NCBI GenBank assembly: GCA_017618475.1
Contig: JAFZUF010000052.1
Span: 1-9,229, forward strand
DNA from: Clostridia bacterium
Lineage (GTDB): Bacteria; Bacillota; Clostridia; Christensenellales; UBA1242
DNA length: 9,229 bases
Reading direction: 5' to 3'
Positions 1 to 7,180 of this stretch are shown here, one piece after another. A model generated the notes under the pieces. That model saw nothing but the letters and a program-made list of their open reading frames with translations. It was not told where the DNA came from and did not search any database. Position 1 is the first letter of the stretch. Every line of letters begins with the position of its first letter. The translations under genes were made by a program, and so were the position numbers.

Positions 1-2670
1 AATATCACTTCCGTATTCGTACATTCCTTCAAGCAAGTCATTTCCAATATAAACACCTTTATTGCTCCAACAACCTTCTTTAATTTGATACTGACTTGTT
101 GTATGACTACTATTAGACGCGTGGTTATAAAACTCATTATATGCCCCAGTACCTAAACTGCTATCGGTAAAATACGATATACCGACTTTCTCATCCCAAT
201 TGCTACCCACAGTAGGAAAACGGTAGTAAACCACCGTGTTTTCATCTTTAGTTTCGTCCGCAATTGCTATATTTTCATTATTTTCATCCTTTTTACCAGT
301 TATGGTTTGTCTGTAATTGGTAGTAGCATAAATATCGGCACAATTTTTCAAAATATTGTTTTTACCATACACATCACCATAAGCCGACCAATCAACATTT
401 CGGTAAATAGACCCGGCATTCTCATCAATATACATATTGACTTTTACATTTTTCCACTTATTATCTTTATTAATTAGTATATCCTTGACTTCTCCAGCGG
501 AAACTGTAGCCGCGTACTTATCAGAAAAATTTAATTCCACAATCGGCTTATAAATTGAGCGAGAAACAACACAGTTAGCCTTGGTATCACCAGGTTTTTT
601 TGATAATGTATTATACCTATTAACTAAACCAACAAAGGTTGATTCAATATCATCTTCTAACTTGTAATAATTTCCATTAAACCCTACGGAATCACTGTTC
701 AAATACTCATTTAAAGCACTCAATGCGGATTCGTCAACAGGACTTGCAAAAGCACCATTAAATCTTCCATCATGTACGTCGTCATATAATCTAAGCAGAT
801 TACCTAGTTTATTTAAACCGGTCTTTGCAGAATCATTATAAGTATTCACATTACCGGCATATTCCATCCATCCCAGCTGTCCCTGAACCTGGCTATTAAA
901 ATCATTAATTAGCGCAATATTACCGGATGCCTGGTCCAAACCAGCGGCGGCGGTATTTTCTAGTTGTTTTAAAAAGTCTTTTCCTTGTTGCGTAAGTTGG
1001 CTCCACAGTTGTCCAAAGTTACCATCAACACGATACTGTTCAATACCAATATCTACCGAAGGCGAATCTATATTAACGTTTACCCAGATACCACTATTTG
1101 AATTCGTGTTACCAAATGACAGCATTTTGCTGCGCATAATTTCCGTCACATCATTTAAATATTTTCGGCTATTTTCATCAACATCTTCATCGAGTTTTCC
1201 ATCAACATCCCACATATCTTCAAACATCGGACTATTTTTAAAATCTTCAAGAAGTTGCTTTAGCAATGGACTTAATGTCGGAATCAATTGTATGTCGGCT
1301 GGCCCGAAATAAAATTGGTAGATAAAACGCGGAAGTTTTCCGATAACTCTCTCTAATACATTCGTATAAACAACGTTCAATAAAATTGAAGTAATAAGTG
1401 GCATAAACATTTCTGTGTCAAACGTCGACAAGCTCCATTTGGTTGAAGCCACGGAATCTTGCAATGCAACACCACCCGAAGCACTAAAACCAAAAACCTT
1501 GGCGCTATCTTCCAACGATTTCAAAACCTTTTCACCTTTCATATATTGGCCATAACGGTAACCCCAGTCAATACTAATAACAGAGGTACCCGCAACATTC
1601 CAATCCTTATGATAATTTCTCTCATCAACTTGATATAAATGATATTCAAAATTCAAAATGTCAAGTGGTGACCAAGTTAAATTAATCGATGGTCTAATTC
1701 CTAACGACACGCCGGCCAACAAGTCATTTTTATAGCCAACTGACCCTTTAGCACTGCTGCCATTCCACACCTGGTTTTCATAGGGATTAGCGATCAGGGA
1801 ACCTTCAAAATTACTCCAATAGTCCTCAGAATAATCTTTAAACTCATCCCAACTGGCTCGCGTGCTCAAAGAATTACCGCCTTTACCTAACCAATTTGAA
1901 ATCGGCGTCACCGAACCATCTTCATTAACAATACCATATTGCAAGTCAGGAAACGCTCGATAATAAGCATCCTTCAATGCCTGAGTGCCTGAATTTGCAC
2001 CACCCTTCATTTCGACAACAAAATATCGTCCATCTTCATTTTCTGTATCACCGTCATATAATCGATTATAATACATATTTTTAACATCTTTAGTTACACC
2101 ATCCGAAACGCGTCCAATGCGTTTACGGTTTGCATCCGCAGCCATAGCTTTGAATATCTGTCCCGAAATACTTGCCGAACCACTACCAGTAGCGGCATCT
2201 AAAGCCTTAAATACAACACCAGAAGCATATAAGCCAACACTTACTGCTGTTGTCACAAAAAAGAACATTAATAAGCCCTTAAAAGTACGCAAAACAGTTT
2301 GATATGGATTACCCCCAGCCTTATCTTTGTAATGATCTTGGATAATTTTTACAATGGTAAAAAACACGATTAACGCTATAGAAAGTGCAACTAAATTTCG
2401 AAATATTTCCCCTACCGGATTGACTGTTTTACCATTTTTATCTATATAACCGCCAATGATTGTGCTAACCATATCATTACCAGTCGTACCAATTCCTGCT
2501 AAATTACGGAAAATTCCTTCAATACCATCCACCAACCACGCCAACATACTCCAAATCTTATAGAAGATTCCCCATAAAAGAGTCCCTAACCAATAGAAGA
2601 ACTCTTCCAATTTTGAGAGAAGTGGCCTAAATAATTTATCACCAAATATTAGTGAATTTCCCCAATTCAT
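1..2670 (-). CDS. VirB6/TrbL-like conjugation channel protein (partial, runs off left edge)
   Basis: One minus-strand frame is open from an ATG at 2670-2668 to base 1: 890 codons, every triplet checked, no stop. The C-terminus lies outside the window. An in-frame TAA at 2674-2676 fixes the ATG as the furthest upstream start. The N-terminus is strongly hydrophobic: membrane segments near residues 24-48, 90-109 and 132-155. Between the first two sits a DGIEGIFRNLAGIG-type stretch (about 48-61), like polytopic VirB6-like proteins of Gram-positive and mycoplasma integrative elements (the Mbov_0396-type family). A fourth hydrophobic stretch, about 421-457, includes FIYQFYFGP. Residues 156-415 and 460-890 are hydrophilic, rich in Asn, Gly, Ser, Asp and Tyr. 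The only cysteines are 700, 777 and 867. In that family the protein would form the inner-membrane channel of a type IV secretion apparatus. The coding call is very secure; the family is recognised by eye and only moderately sure. No other transfer gene is visible. Confidence 0.72.
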   Translation of the reverse strand, partial: MNWGNSLIFGDKLFRPLLSKLEEFFYWLGTLLWGIFYKIWSMLAWLVDGIEGIFRNLAGIGTTGNDMVSTIIGGYIDKNGKTVNPVGEIFRNLVALSIALIVFFTIVKIIQDHYKDKAGGNPYQTVLRTFKGLLMFFFVTTAVSVGLYASGVVFKALDAATGSGSASISGQIFKAMAADANRKRIGRVSDGVTKDVKNMYYNRLYDGDTENEDGRYFVVEMKGGANSGTQALKDAYYRAFPDLQYGIVNEDGSVTPISNWLGKGGNSLSTRASWDEFKDYSEDYWSNFEGSLIANPYENQVWNGSSAKGSVGYKNDLLAGVSLGIRPSINLTWSPLDILNFEYHLYQVDERNYHKDWNVAGTSVISIDWGYRYGQYMKGEKVLKSLEDSAKVFGFSASGGVALQDSVASTKWSLSTFDTEMFMPLITSILLNVVYTNVLERVIGKLPRFIYQFYFGPADIQLIPTLSPLLKQLLEDFKNSPMFEDMWDVDGKLDEDVDENSRKYLNDVTEIMRSKMLSFGNTNSNSGIWVNVNIDSPSVDIGIEQYRVDGNFGQLWSQLTQQGKDFLKQLENTAAAGLDQASGNIALINDFNSQVQGQLGWMEYAGNVNTYNDSAKTGLNKLGNLLRLYDDVHDGRFNGAFASPVDESALSALNEYLNSDSVGFNGNYYKLEDDIESTFVGLVNRYNTLSKKPGDTKANCVVSRSIYKPIVELNFSDKYAATVSAGEVKDILINKDNKWKNVKVNMYIDENAGSIYRNVDWSAYGDVYGKNNILKNCADIYATTNYRQTITGKKDENNENIAIADETKDENTVVYYRFPTVGSNWDEKVGISYFTDSSLGTGAYNEFYNHASNSSHTTSQYQIKEGCWSNKGVYIGNDLLEGMYEYGSDI

Positions 2671-2675
2671 GCTTT

Positions 2676-2705
2676 AGCATAACTCAGAATAGCGAAAAAT
2701 GACAA
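2676..2705 (-). promoter_or_regulatory. Putative promoter of the VirB6-like gene
   Basis: On the minus strand, TTGTCA (2700-2705) and TATGCT (2676-2681) are separated by 18 bp, matching the sigma-70 consensus at 5/6 and 4/6. The -10 box ends 5 nt before the ATG at 2670, so the transcript would start at or next to the start codon. No Shine-Dalgarno sequence is present. The promoter lies in the 51-bp gap after ychF, so the gene may be transcribed separately, although no terminator separates it from ychF. This is the weakest of the five promoters listed. Confidence 0.45.
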
Positions 2706-2721
2706 ACGATTTTTAGGTTGC

Positions 2722-3639
2722 TTAAACGTTAAACTTAAAATGGATAATGTCGCCATCTTGCACAATGTAATCCCGACCTTCTTGGCGCACCCGACCGTGC
2801 TCGCGTGCCGCCAACAAATCACCGTATTTCACAAAATCATCATAAGAAACCACTTCGGCTTTAATGAAACCACGCATAAAGTCGGTGTGAATTTTACCTG
2901 CCGCAATCAATGCAGTATCGCCTTTCTTAATGGTCCAAGCGCGCACTTCGGGTTCCCCCGCCGTCAAATAAGAAATTAAACCAAGTAAACCGTAGCCTGC
3001 CACCACTAAACGATCCAAACCACTTTGTTTTAAACCATACATTTGCATAAATTCAGCGCGTTCGTTGTCATTTTGCAAAGCTGCCAATTCATTTTCCACT
3101 TGCGCACAAATCCCAATCACTTGTGCATGGTCGGCGGCGGCAATTTCTTTAATTTTTTGAAAGTGTGGATTATGCGCGCCATCATCGGCAATATCACTTT
3201 CATTATAGTTCGCCACGTAAATCACCGGCTTATCAATTTCCGCATATGCCAATTCCAATTTAATGGTATCAATATCATTTTCAGGATTGGCTCCGCCTGC
3301 CACATGAGTAACGTTCGGGTCATCAAAAGCACGCACCACGTGGACAATCGCATCAACTTCGCGAATGTGTGACAAAAACTTGTTACCCAAACCTTCGCCT
3401 TGCGATGCCCCTTTCACCAAGCCCGCGATATCAACAAACTTAACGGTGGAATGAATTACCGATTTTGCGTGATAATGCTCCGCCAAAAAATCCACACGTG
3501 GATCCGGCACCGGCACAATCCCAATATTTGGTTCAATCGTACAAAACGGATAATTCGCCACTTCGGCGCCTGCACGCGTAATCGCGTTAAATAAAGTACT
3601 TTTCCCGACATTCGGGAGTCCCACAATTCCAATTTTCAT
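2722..3639 (-). CDS. ychF: YchF/OLA1-family ribosome-associated ATPase lacking the coiled-coil domain
   Basis: Obg-family P-loop ATPase that binds ribosomes and prefers ATP over GTP; linked in other bacteria to stress responses and translation of leaderless mRNAs. Visible motifs: Walker [10 protein letters not shown] (7-15), the PFCTIEPN switch region (31-38), DIAG (70-73), and NYNE (144-147), the NxxE form that replaces the GTPase NKxD and explains ATP preference. His112 in the NVTHVAG stretch matches the conserved catalytic histidine (E. coli His114). A TGS domain fills about 225-305 and ends in the family-typical HFKFNV. At 305 residues it is about 58 shorter than E. coli YchF. The gap is clean: LELAYAEID (128-136) runs straight into [11 protein letters not shown], so the helical coiled-coil insertion of about 60 residues is missing. 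The frame is intact, so this is not an obvious pseudogene. It is the third gene after glnS and the LOG gene, 22 bp downstream. ATG start with a weak SD. Confidence 0.96.
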   Translation of the reverse strand: MKIGIVGLPNVGKSTLFNAITRAGAEVANYPFCTIEPNIGIVPVPDPRVDFLAEHYHAKSVIHSTVKFVDIAGLVKGASQGEGLGNKFLSHIREVDAIVHVVRAFDDPNVTHVAGGANPENDIDTIKLELAYAEIDKPVIYVANYNESDIADDGAHNPHFQKIKEIAAADHAQVIGICAQVENELAALQNDNERAEFMQMYGLKQSGLDRLVVAGYGLLGLISYLTAGEPEVRAWTIKKGDTALIAAGKIHTDFMRGFIKAEVVSYDDFVKYGDLLAAREHGRVRQEGRDYIVQDGDIIHFKFNV

Positions 3640-3643
3640 AATG

Positions 3644-3650
3644 CTCTTTC
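3644..3650 (-). promoter_or_regulatory. Weak ribosome binding site of ychF
   Basis: Minus-strand GAAAGAG lies 4 nt before the ychF ATG (3639), in the 22-bp gap after the LOG gene. It is purine-rich but shorter and closer than ideal. No -10 box like those of the operon-leading genes sits near this start, so ychF is probably translated from the polycistronic glnS message. Confidence 0.45.
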
Positions 3651-3661
3651 AGTATTACAAG

Positions 3662-4231
3662 TTATTTAACCATTTGCAACAACATTTTTTTCAATGCTGC
3701 CAAATCCGGCACGTGAATAATTTCCGCACCATTCACGACGTCTGGGTTATTGTCACGCTGACGGAAGAAATCATCCACGATGTCAAAAATTTCACCCGCA
3801 CCCTTAAATTCATCAACAATAATTATTTTCTTTTTTGCAAAGAATGAGAACAACAATTCACTAAACGTTCCCCAACTACCACCTAAAGCCACAACTACGT
3901 CACTGTATGGCGTCATATCCATACTGCGTTTTAAGAAATTTTCACTGTTGGTTGATAAAACGTTTTTATTAAATTCCAAATCGGTCACACCATCGGTTGC
4001 AAACTTGTAACGTTCCAAATGTTCTTGTAAATCCTTGGCTGGCGTATAACCAATCACCTTACCGCCCGCCTGCACTGCACCGCGCCCAATATAATAAGGA
4101 TAACCGCCACAGGCACCGGTTAAAATCTCAAAACCATGTTGCGCCAAAAACTTGCCCAAGTCCGCGCACGCTTGAATTTCTTTTTCGCTGTAGTATTTGT
4201 TGTTGGTACCACCATAAACGGTAATTTTCAC
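3662..4231 (-). CDS. LOG/SLOG-family nucleotide-binding protein
   Basis: A 189-residue Rossmann-like protein of the LOG (Lonely guy)/SLOG superfamily, often misnamed lysine decarboxylase. The N-terminal strand (MKITVYGGTN) and TGACGGYP (38-45) form the expected nucleotide-binding start. LKRSMDM (100-106) and GGSWGTFSE (117-125) correspond to the R...M and PGGxGTxxE motifs; the usual Pro is Leu116, as in some LOG relatives. Characterised LOGs are cytokinin or nucleotide 5'-monophosphate phosphoribohydrolases, while other SLOG proteins only bind nucleotides, so the substrate here is unknown. A C-terminal helical region (about 145-189) completes the fold, giving a typical family length. The start is GTG at 4231-4229, directly after the glnS TAA and preceded by a perfect Shine-Dalgarno sequence, so it is translated with glnS. 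No signal peptide; a cytoplasmic enzyme is inferred. Confidence 0.88.
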   Translation of the reverse strand: MKITVYGGTNNKYYSEKEIQACADLGKFLAQHGFEILTGACGGYPYYIGRGAVQAGGKVIGYTPAKDLQEHLERYKFATDGVTDLEFNKNVLSTNSENFLKRSMDMTPYSDVVVALGGSWGTFSELLFSFFAKKKIIIVDEFKGAGEIFDIVDDFFRQRDNNPDVVNGAEIIHVPDLAALKKMLLQMVK

Positions 4232-5794
4232 TTAGAATCCCTCCTTCAAACTGATAGTCTTATTGAAGACCAAACCGTCCTTGTGGTCAAGGACATAATA
4301 TCCTTTACGCACAAACTGATATTTTGTTGTCACGTCGTTACGATCGGCCAGCCATTTTTCCGCATAACCCTGGCTTTCGTGCAACGAATCACGGTTAATA
4401 TTTTCTTCGGTTAAATCGGTACCCGCCTTCAACAACGGTTCAAACGTACGAATTGTTACCGGCACTGCCGTACGTGCATCCACAAATTGGATTACACCTT
4501 TAGCTTTTTCGTCCGTAAGTTCACATTCCAAAACATTGCCAACTTTACGTAAACATTTAATTTTACCTGCACCACGCAACTGTACCACACCACCAATCAC
4601 CAAACGCTTGTATTTTGCTGGTGGATTATCACTGTAATCGTCGCCATCGATCCAAATTTCGTTCGAAAAACTGATTGAATGCGTACCCGCCGCTTCGTTG
4701 TGCGGATTGTTCGTGACTTGAAAAGTTTCCACCTTGTCATAATTAACAATTTTCACTTTGATGGGATTTTCCACCACAGCTACACGCGTCGCAACTTGGT
4801 CGAGTTCAGTCCGAATATAATATTCCAATGCCGACATGGGCACCGTCATCACGTTTTTAGTCACACCGGTTGATTCCACAAAATCCATAATGGCTTTGGC
4901 CGGATAACCACGACGGCGCATACCCGAAATCGTCGGCATACGCGGATCGTCCCAACCAGAAACCAAACCTTCATCGACAAAACGTTTTAACCAACGTTTG
5001 CTCATTACAAAGCGTTCAATATTTAAACGTGAAAATTCGTATTGTTCCGGCGGAATTTTTGGTAAGTCCGGTAACGCATCTTTACATTGTTCAATGCACC
5101 AATGATACAACGGACGATGGTCTTCATATTCCAAACTGCACAAACTGTTACTAATGTGTTCAATATAATCACTTAAACTGTGGGCAAAATCATACATGGG
5201 ATAAATTACCCATTTATTACCGGTACGGTAATGCGTTTGACGTAAAATCCGGTATAATACCGGATCGCGCATGTTCATATTCGGTGAAGCCATGTCAATT
5301 TTGGCGCGCAGCACCCGACTGCCGTCCGGAAACTCACCCGCCCGCATGCGTGCGAATAAGTCCAGATTTTCTTCAACCGTACGGTTACGGTATGGACTTT
5401 CCTTGCCCGGTACACCTAGCTCACCACGCATGGCTTTAACTTCTTCCATCGAACTGTCATCAACATAAGCCAAACCGCGTTTAATCAAATGCACCGCACA
5501 TTGGTACAACTTTTCATAATAGTCACTGGCGAACACGATTTGGTCATATTTAATTCCCAGCCAATCCAAGTCACGTTTTTGACTTTCCACATATTCCATG
5601 CTTTCTTTGGCTGGATTAGTATCGTCAAAACGCAAATTGGCTTTGCCGTTATATTTACAACGCATATTATAAGAGATACTAAACGCCTTAGCATGACCAA
5701 TGTGTAAATAACCATTTGGTTCAGGTGGATAGCGTAAAATAATATCTTGTCCGCGTGCTTGCGCTTGCACTAAACCTTCTTCAATGAAATTCAT
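4232..5794 (-). CDS. glnS: Glutaminyl-tRNA synthetase
   Basis: Class I aminoacyl-tRNA synthetase that charges tRNA-Gln directly with glutamine and ATP in the cytoplasm. Length is 520 residues, against 554 in E. coli. The ATP-binding HIGH motif is at 31-34 after PPEPNGYL, and the KMSKS-equivalent VMSKR is at 263-267. Arg21 (RYPPEP) and Tyr201 (YPMYDF) fall where E. coli Arg30 and Tyr211 read the glutamine side chain, favouring GlnRS over a GluRS. LRFDDTNP (54-61), the acceptor-binding region, and WDDPRMPTISGMRRRGYP (281-298) are near-invariant GlnRS signatures. The rest is the beta-barrel anticodon-binding part. No YqeY-type tail is present. The ATG at 5794 has a promoter directly in front and gives a short N-terminus starting MNFIEEG. 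First gene of a likely glnS-LOG-ychF operon. Many low-GC Gram-positives instead use Glu-tRNA-Gln amidation by GatCAB. Confidence 0.97.
   Translation of the reverse strand: MNFIEEGLVQAQARGQDIILRYPPEPNGYLHIGHAKAFSISYNMRCKYNGKANLRFDDTNPAKESMEYVESQKRDLDWLGIKYDQIVFASDYYEKLYQCAVHLIKRGLAYVDDSSMEEVKAMRGELGVPGKESPYRNRTVEENLDLFARMRAGEFPDGSRVLRAKIDMASPNMNMRDPVLYRILRQTHYRTGNKWVIYPMYDFAHSLSDYIEHISNSLCSLEYEDHRPLYHWCIEQCKDALPDLPKIPPEQYEFSRLNIERFVMSKRWLKRFVDEGLVSGWDDPRMPTISGMRRRGYPAKAIMDFVESTGVTKNVMTVPMSALEYYIRTELDQVATRVAVVENPIKVKIVNYDKVETFQVTNNPHNEAAGTHSISFSNEIWIDGDDYSDNPPAKYKRLVIGGVVQLRGAGKIKCLRKVGNVLECELTDEKAKGVIQFVDARTAVPVTIRTFEPLLKAGTDLTEENINRDSLHESQGYAEKWLADRNDVTTKYQFVRKGYYVLDHKDGLVFNKTISLKEGF
4240..4246 (-). 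promoter_or_regulatory. Strong Shine-Dalgarno sequence of the LOG gene, inside glnS
   Basis: Minus-strand AAGGAGG lies 8 nt before the GTG at 4231 and is embedded in the last codons of glnS (Lys-Glu-Gly-Phe-stop). It is a full match to the anti-SD core. It decides the GTG start and shows that SD-led initiation is used for this internal cistron. Confidence 0.88.
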
Positions 5795-5800
5795 ATTGCA

Positions 5801-5829
5801 ATTATATGTTTATTTTAATGCTTTGTCTA
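5801..5829 (-). promoter_or_regulatory. Promoter of glnS with leaderless geometry
   Basis: Minus-strand TAGACA (5824-5829; 5/6 match to TTGACA), a 17-bp spacer and a perfect TATAAT (5801-5806). The -10 box ends 6 nt before the ATG (5794), so the expected +1 is the A of the start codon. The hflX-glnS gap is only 64 bp and cannot hold a T-box or other long leader. No Shine-Dalgarno sequence is present. Confidence 0.78.
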
Positions 5830-5832
5830 GAT

Positions 5833-5863
5833 TTTAATTATTTAACGATAACTAATAATTAAA
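5833..5863. repeat. AT-only inverted repeat at the end of hflX
   Basis: Perfect 10-bp arms TTTAATTATT (5833-5842) and AATAATTAAA (5854-5863) flank an 11-nt loop and overlap the hflX stop codon (5859-5861). A run of six T (5864-5869) follows the right arm on the plus strand, but both flanking genes are on the minus strand. As a terminator it therefore faces the wrong way. It lies 3 bp upstream of the glnS -35 box and could instead be an operator or merely AT-rich chance. Confidence 0.4.
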
Positions 5864-6911
5864 TTTTTTGATAAATCGCATTCTTTAATTCTTCAATCCC
5901 AATTTTTTTGACCGCAGAAATTACCACAGCACCATTGGGCGCCACGAAATCCGGGTTTTTGTCAATTTTGTTATAAACCAATAATTGCGGAATTGCCCCT
6001 GCCCCGATATTTTGTAATACCTGGTTCACCACGGCAATTTGTTCATCGTGATTAGGATTCGCACAGTCGACCACGTGGATTAATAAATTGGCCTCACGTG
6101 TTTCGTCCAAAGTTGCCTCAAAAGCACGAATGAATTCATGTGGTAAGTGATTAATAAAACCAACTGTATCGGTTAAGACAAAATTTTTACCATTCAAATA
6201 AATTGCACGCGTGGTTGTATCCAAAGTCGCAAATAATTCATCCTTGGCGTACACCCCCGCCTTGGTTAATAAGTTGAATAAAGTTGATTTGCCACTGTTG
6301 GTATACCCCACCAAGCAAACCCGACACTTGTCATGACGTTGACAATTAGCCACCACACGCGCTTTTTTCACTTCGGCTAATTTGCGTTCCAACGCGGTAA
6401 TTTCATCATGGATTAAACGTTTATCCAATTCCAATTTTTTTTCACCAGGACCACGCATGCCAACACCGTTACGCATTTTACTCATCAAGCCACCACTGCC
6501 GATTAATCGTGGTAAGTTGTAACGTAATTGCGCCAATTCAACCTGTAACTTACCCGCCGCACTTTGCGCGCGTGCCGCGAAAATATCCAAAATGACTTTG
6601 CTGCGATCAAGCACCGGCACGCCCAACTCACGTTCCAAATTGCGCACCTTACTGCCCGACAACTCCACATCGAACACCACCACGTTCGCTTTGGTTTGTT
6701 CAACAAGATTTTTAATTTCTTCAACCTTACCCTTACCAATATAATAGGTCACATCAATATCTTTACGATTTTGAATCACGCGACCAACGGTTTCGAGATT
6801 GCAGGTTTGACATAACAAAGATAATTCATCTAAATCTTCACAAGACAAAATTTGGTTGACACCCACGCCAACCAAAATCGCTTGGTCTGGTAAAACCAGA
6901 TTATTGTGCAT
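5859..6911 (-). CDS. hflX: HflX ribosome-splitting GTPase, short form
   Basis: HflX binds the 50S subunit or stalled 70S ribosomes and splits them, notably under stress. The N-terminal HflX domain (about 10-140) carries the YYIGKGKVEEI stretch, and the linker shows the hallmark GMRGPGEKKLELDKR (151-165). The G domain follows: Walker A GYTNSGKST (202-210), switch I around FATLDTTTR, DTVG (248-251), NKID (314-317) and ISAVKK (331-336). The protein ends at 350, about 15 residues after the G5 motif, so the C-terminal domain present in E. coli HflX (426 residues) is absent. Short, tail-less HflX forms exist, so this is probably functional. Its ATG (6911) overlaps the end of rpmF by 11 bp and has no clear SD, so translational coupling to rpmF is likely. 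Stop is TAA. Confidence 0.95.
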   Translation of the reverse strand: MHNNLVLPDQAILVGVGVNQILSCEDLDELSLLCQTCNLETVGRVIQNRKDIDVTYYIGKGKVEEIKNLVEQTKANVVVFDVELSGSKVRNLERELGVPVLDRSKVILDIFAARAQSAAGKLQVELAQLRYNLPRLIGSGGLMSKMRNGVGMRGPGEKKLELDKRLIHDEITALERKLAEVKKARVVANCQRHDKCRVCLVGYTNSGKSTLFNLLTKAGVYAKDELFATLDTTTRAIYLNGKNFVLTDTVGFINHLPHEFIRAFEATLDETREANLLIHVVDCANPNHDEQIAVVNQVLQNIGAGAIPQLLVYNKIDKNPDFVAPNGAVVISAVKKIGIEELKNAIYQKI

Positions 6912-7131
6912 TGCGTTCAGCCGCCGCTTTGGCTTTCTTCGCCTTCACATCGTTTTTAGTTTCGATGCGTTTGACACCATCATAGTAGCCACATTCCGGG
7001 CAAACTACGTGTGGACGGATTTTTGCTTTGCATTGCTTGCATTCGGTCAACGTCGGAGCCGTTAATTTACTGTTGTTTGAAGTACGGGTATTGCGACGTG
7101 CCTTCGATACTTTATGTTTTGGTACTGCCAT
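6901..7131 (-). CDS. rpmF: 50S ribosomal protein L32, extended C-terminal tail
   Basis: Small zinc-binding large-subunit protein. The start MAVPKHKVSKARRNTR is the L32 signature. Two CxxC pairs, Cys31/Cys34 and Cys44/Cys47, form the zinc ribbon of the zinc-containing (C+) form, with PECGYYDG in the second. At 76 residues it is longer than the usual 57-60. The extra part is a Lys/Ala-rich tail from about 61, and its last codons overlap the start of hflX. A near-consensus promoter is directly in front and no SD precedes the ATG. In many Firmicutes rpmF follows a DUF177 (yceD) gene next to ackA or tmcAL; here the DUF177 gene is missing and rpmF follows ackA after 90 bp. Confidence 0.96.
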   Translation of the reverse strand: MAVPKHKVSKARRNTRTSNNSKLTAPTLTECKQCKAKIRPHVVCPECGYYDGVKRIETKNDVKAKKAKAAAERNAQ

Positions 7132-7139
7132 AATTTGAG

Positions 7140-7168
7140 ATTATAACAAATACTGCTTAATTTGTAAA
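7140..7168 (-). promoter_or_regulatory. Near-consensus promoter of rpmF-hflX
   Basis: Minus-strand TTTACA (7163-7168; 5/6), a 17-bp spacer and a perfect TATAAT (7140-7145). The -10 box ends 8 nt before the rpmF ATG (7131), so transcription should start 0 to 2 nt upstream of the ATG. No Shine-Dalgarno sequence is present. This is the best promoter match in the window, as expected for a ribosomal protein gene. Confidence 0.82.
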
Positions 7169-7180
7169 GAACTTTCCTTA

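Noticed and set aside
1106..2302. Short plus-strand reading frames at 1106-1312 and 2117-2302
   Set aside because: They lie antisense within the 890-codon minus-strand frame, lack RBS or promoter and show no recognisable protein features.
1..2670. Left 2.7 kb as non-coding or a decayed pseudogene
   Set aside because: Reading every triplet in one minus-strand frame found no stop in 890 codons, with membrane segments and normal codon variety. It simply lacks a stop because the window cuts it.
2722..3639. ychF as a truncated pseudogene
   Set aside because: Both ends match the family, the missing segment is a clean in-frame internal domain, and all nucleotide-binding motifs are intact.
5795..5858. 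T-box or glutamine riboswitch upstream of glnS
   Set aside because: The gap is 64 bp, and the promoter places the transcript start at the ATG, leaving no leader RNA.
5833..5869. Intrinsic terminator for hflX
   Set aside because: The T-run lies on the plus-strand side, the stem is entirely A/T, and the minus-strand side continues with AAAATC.
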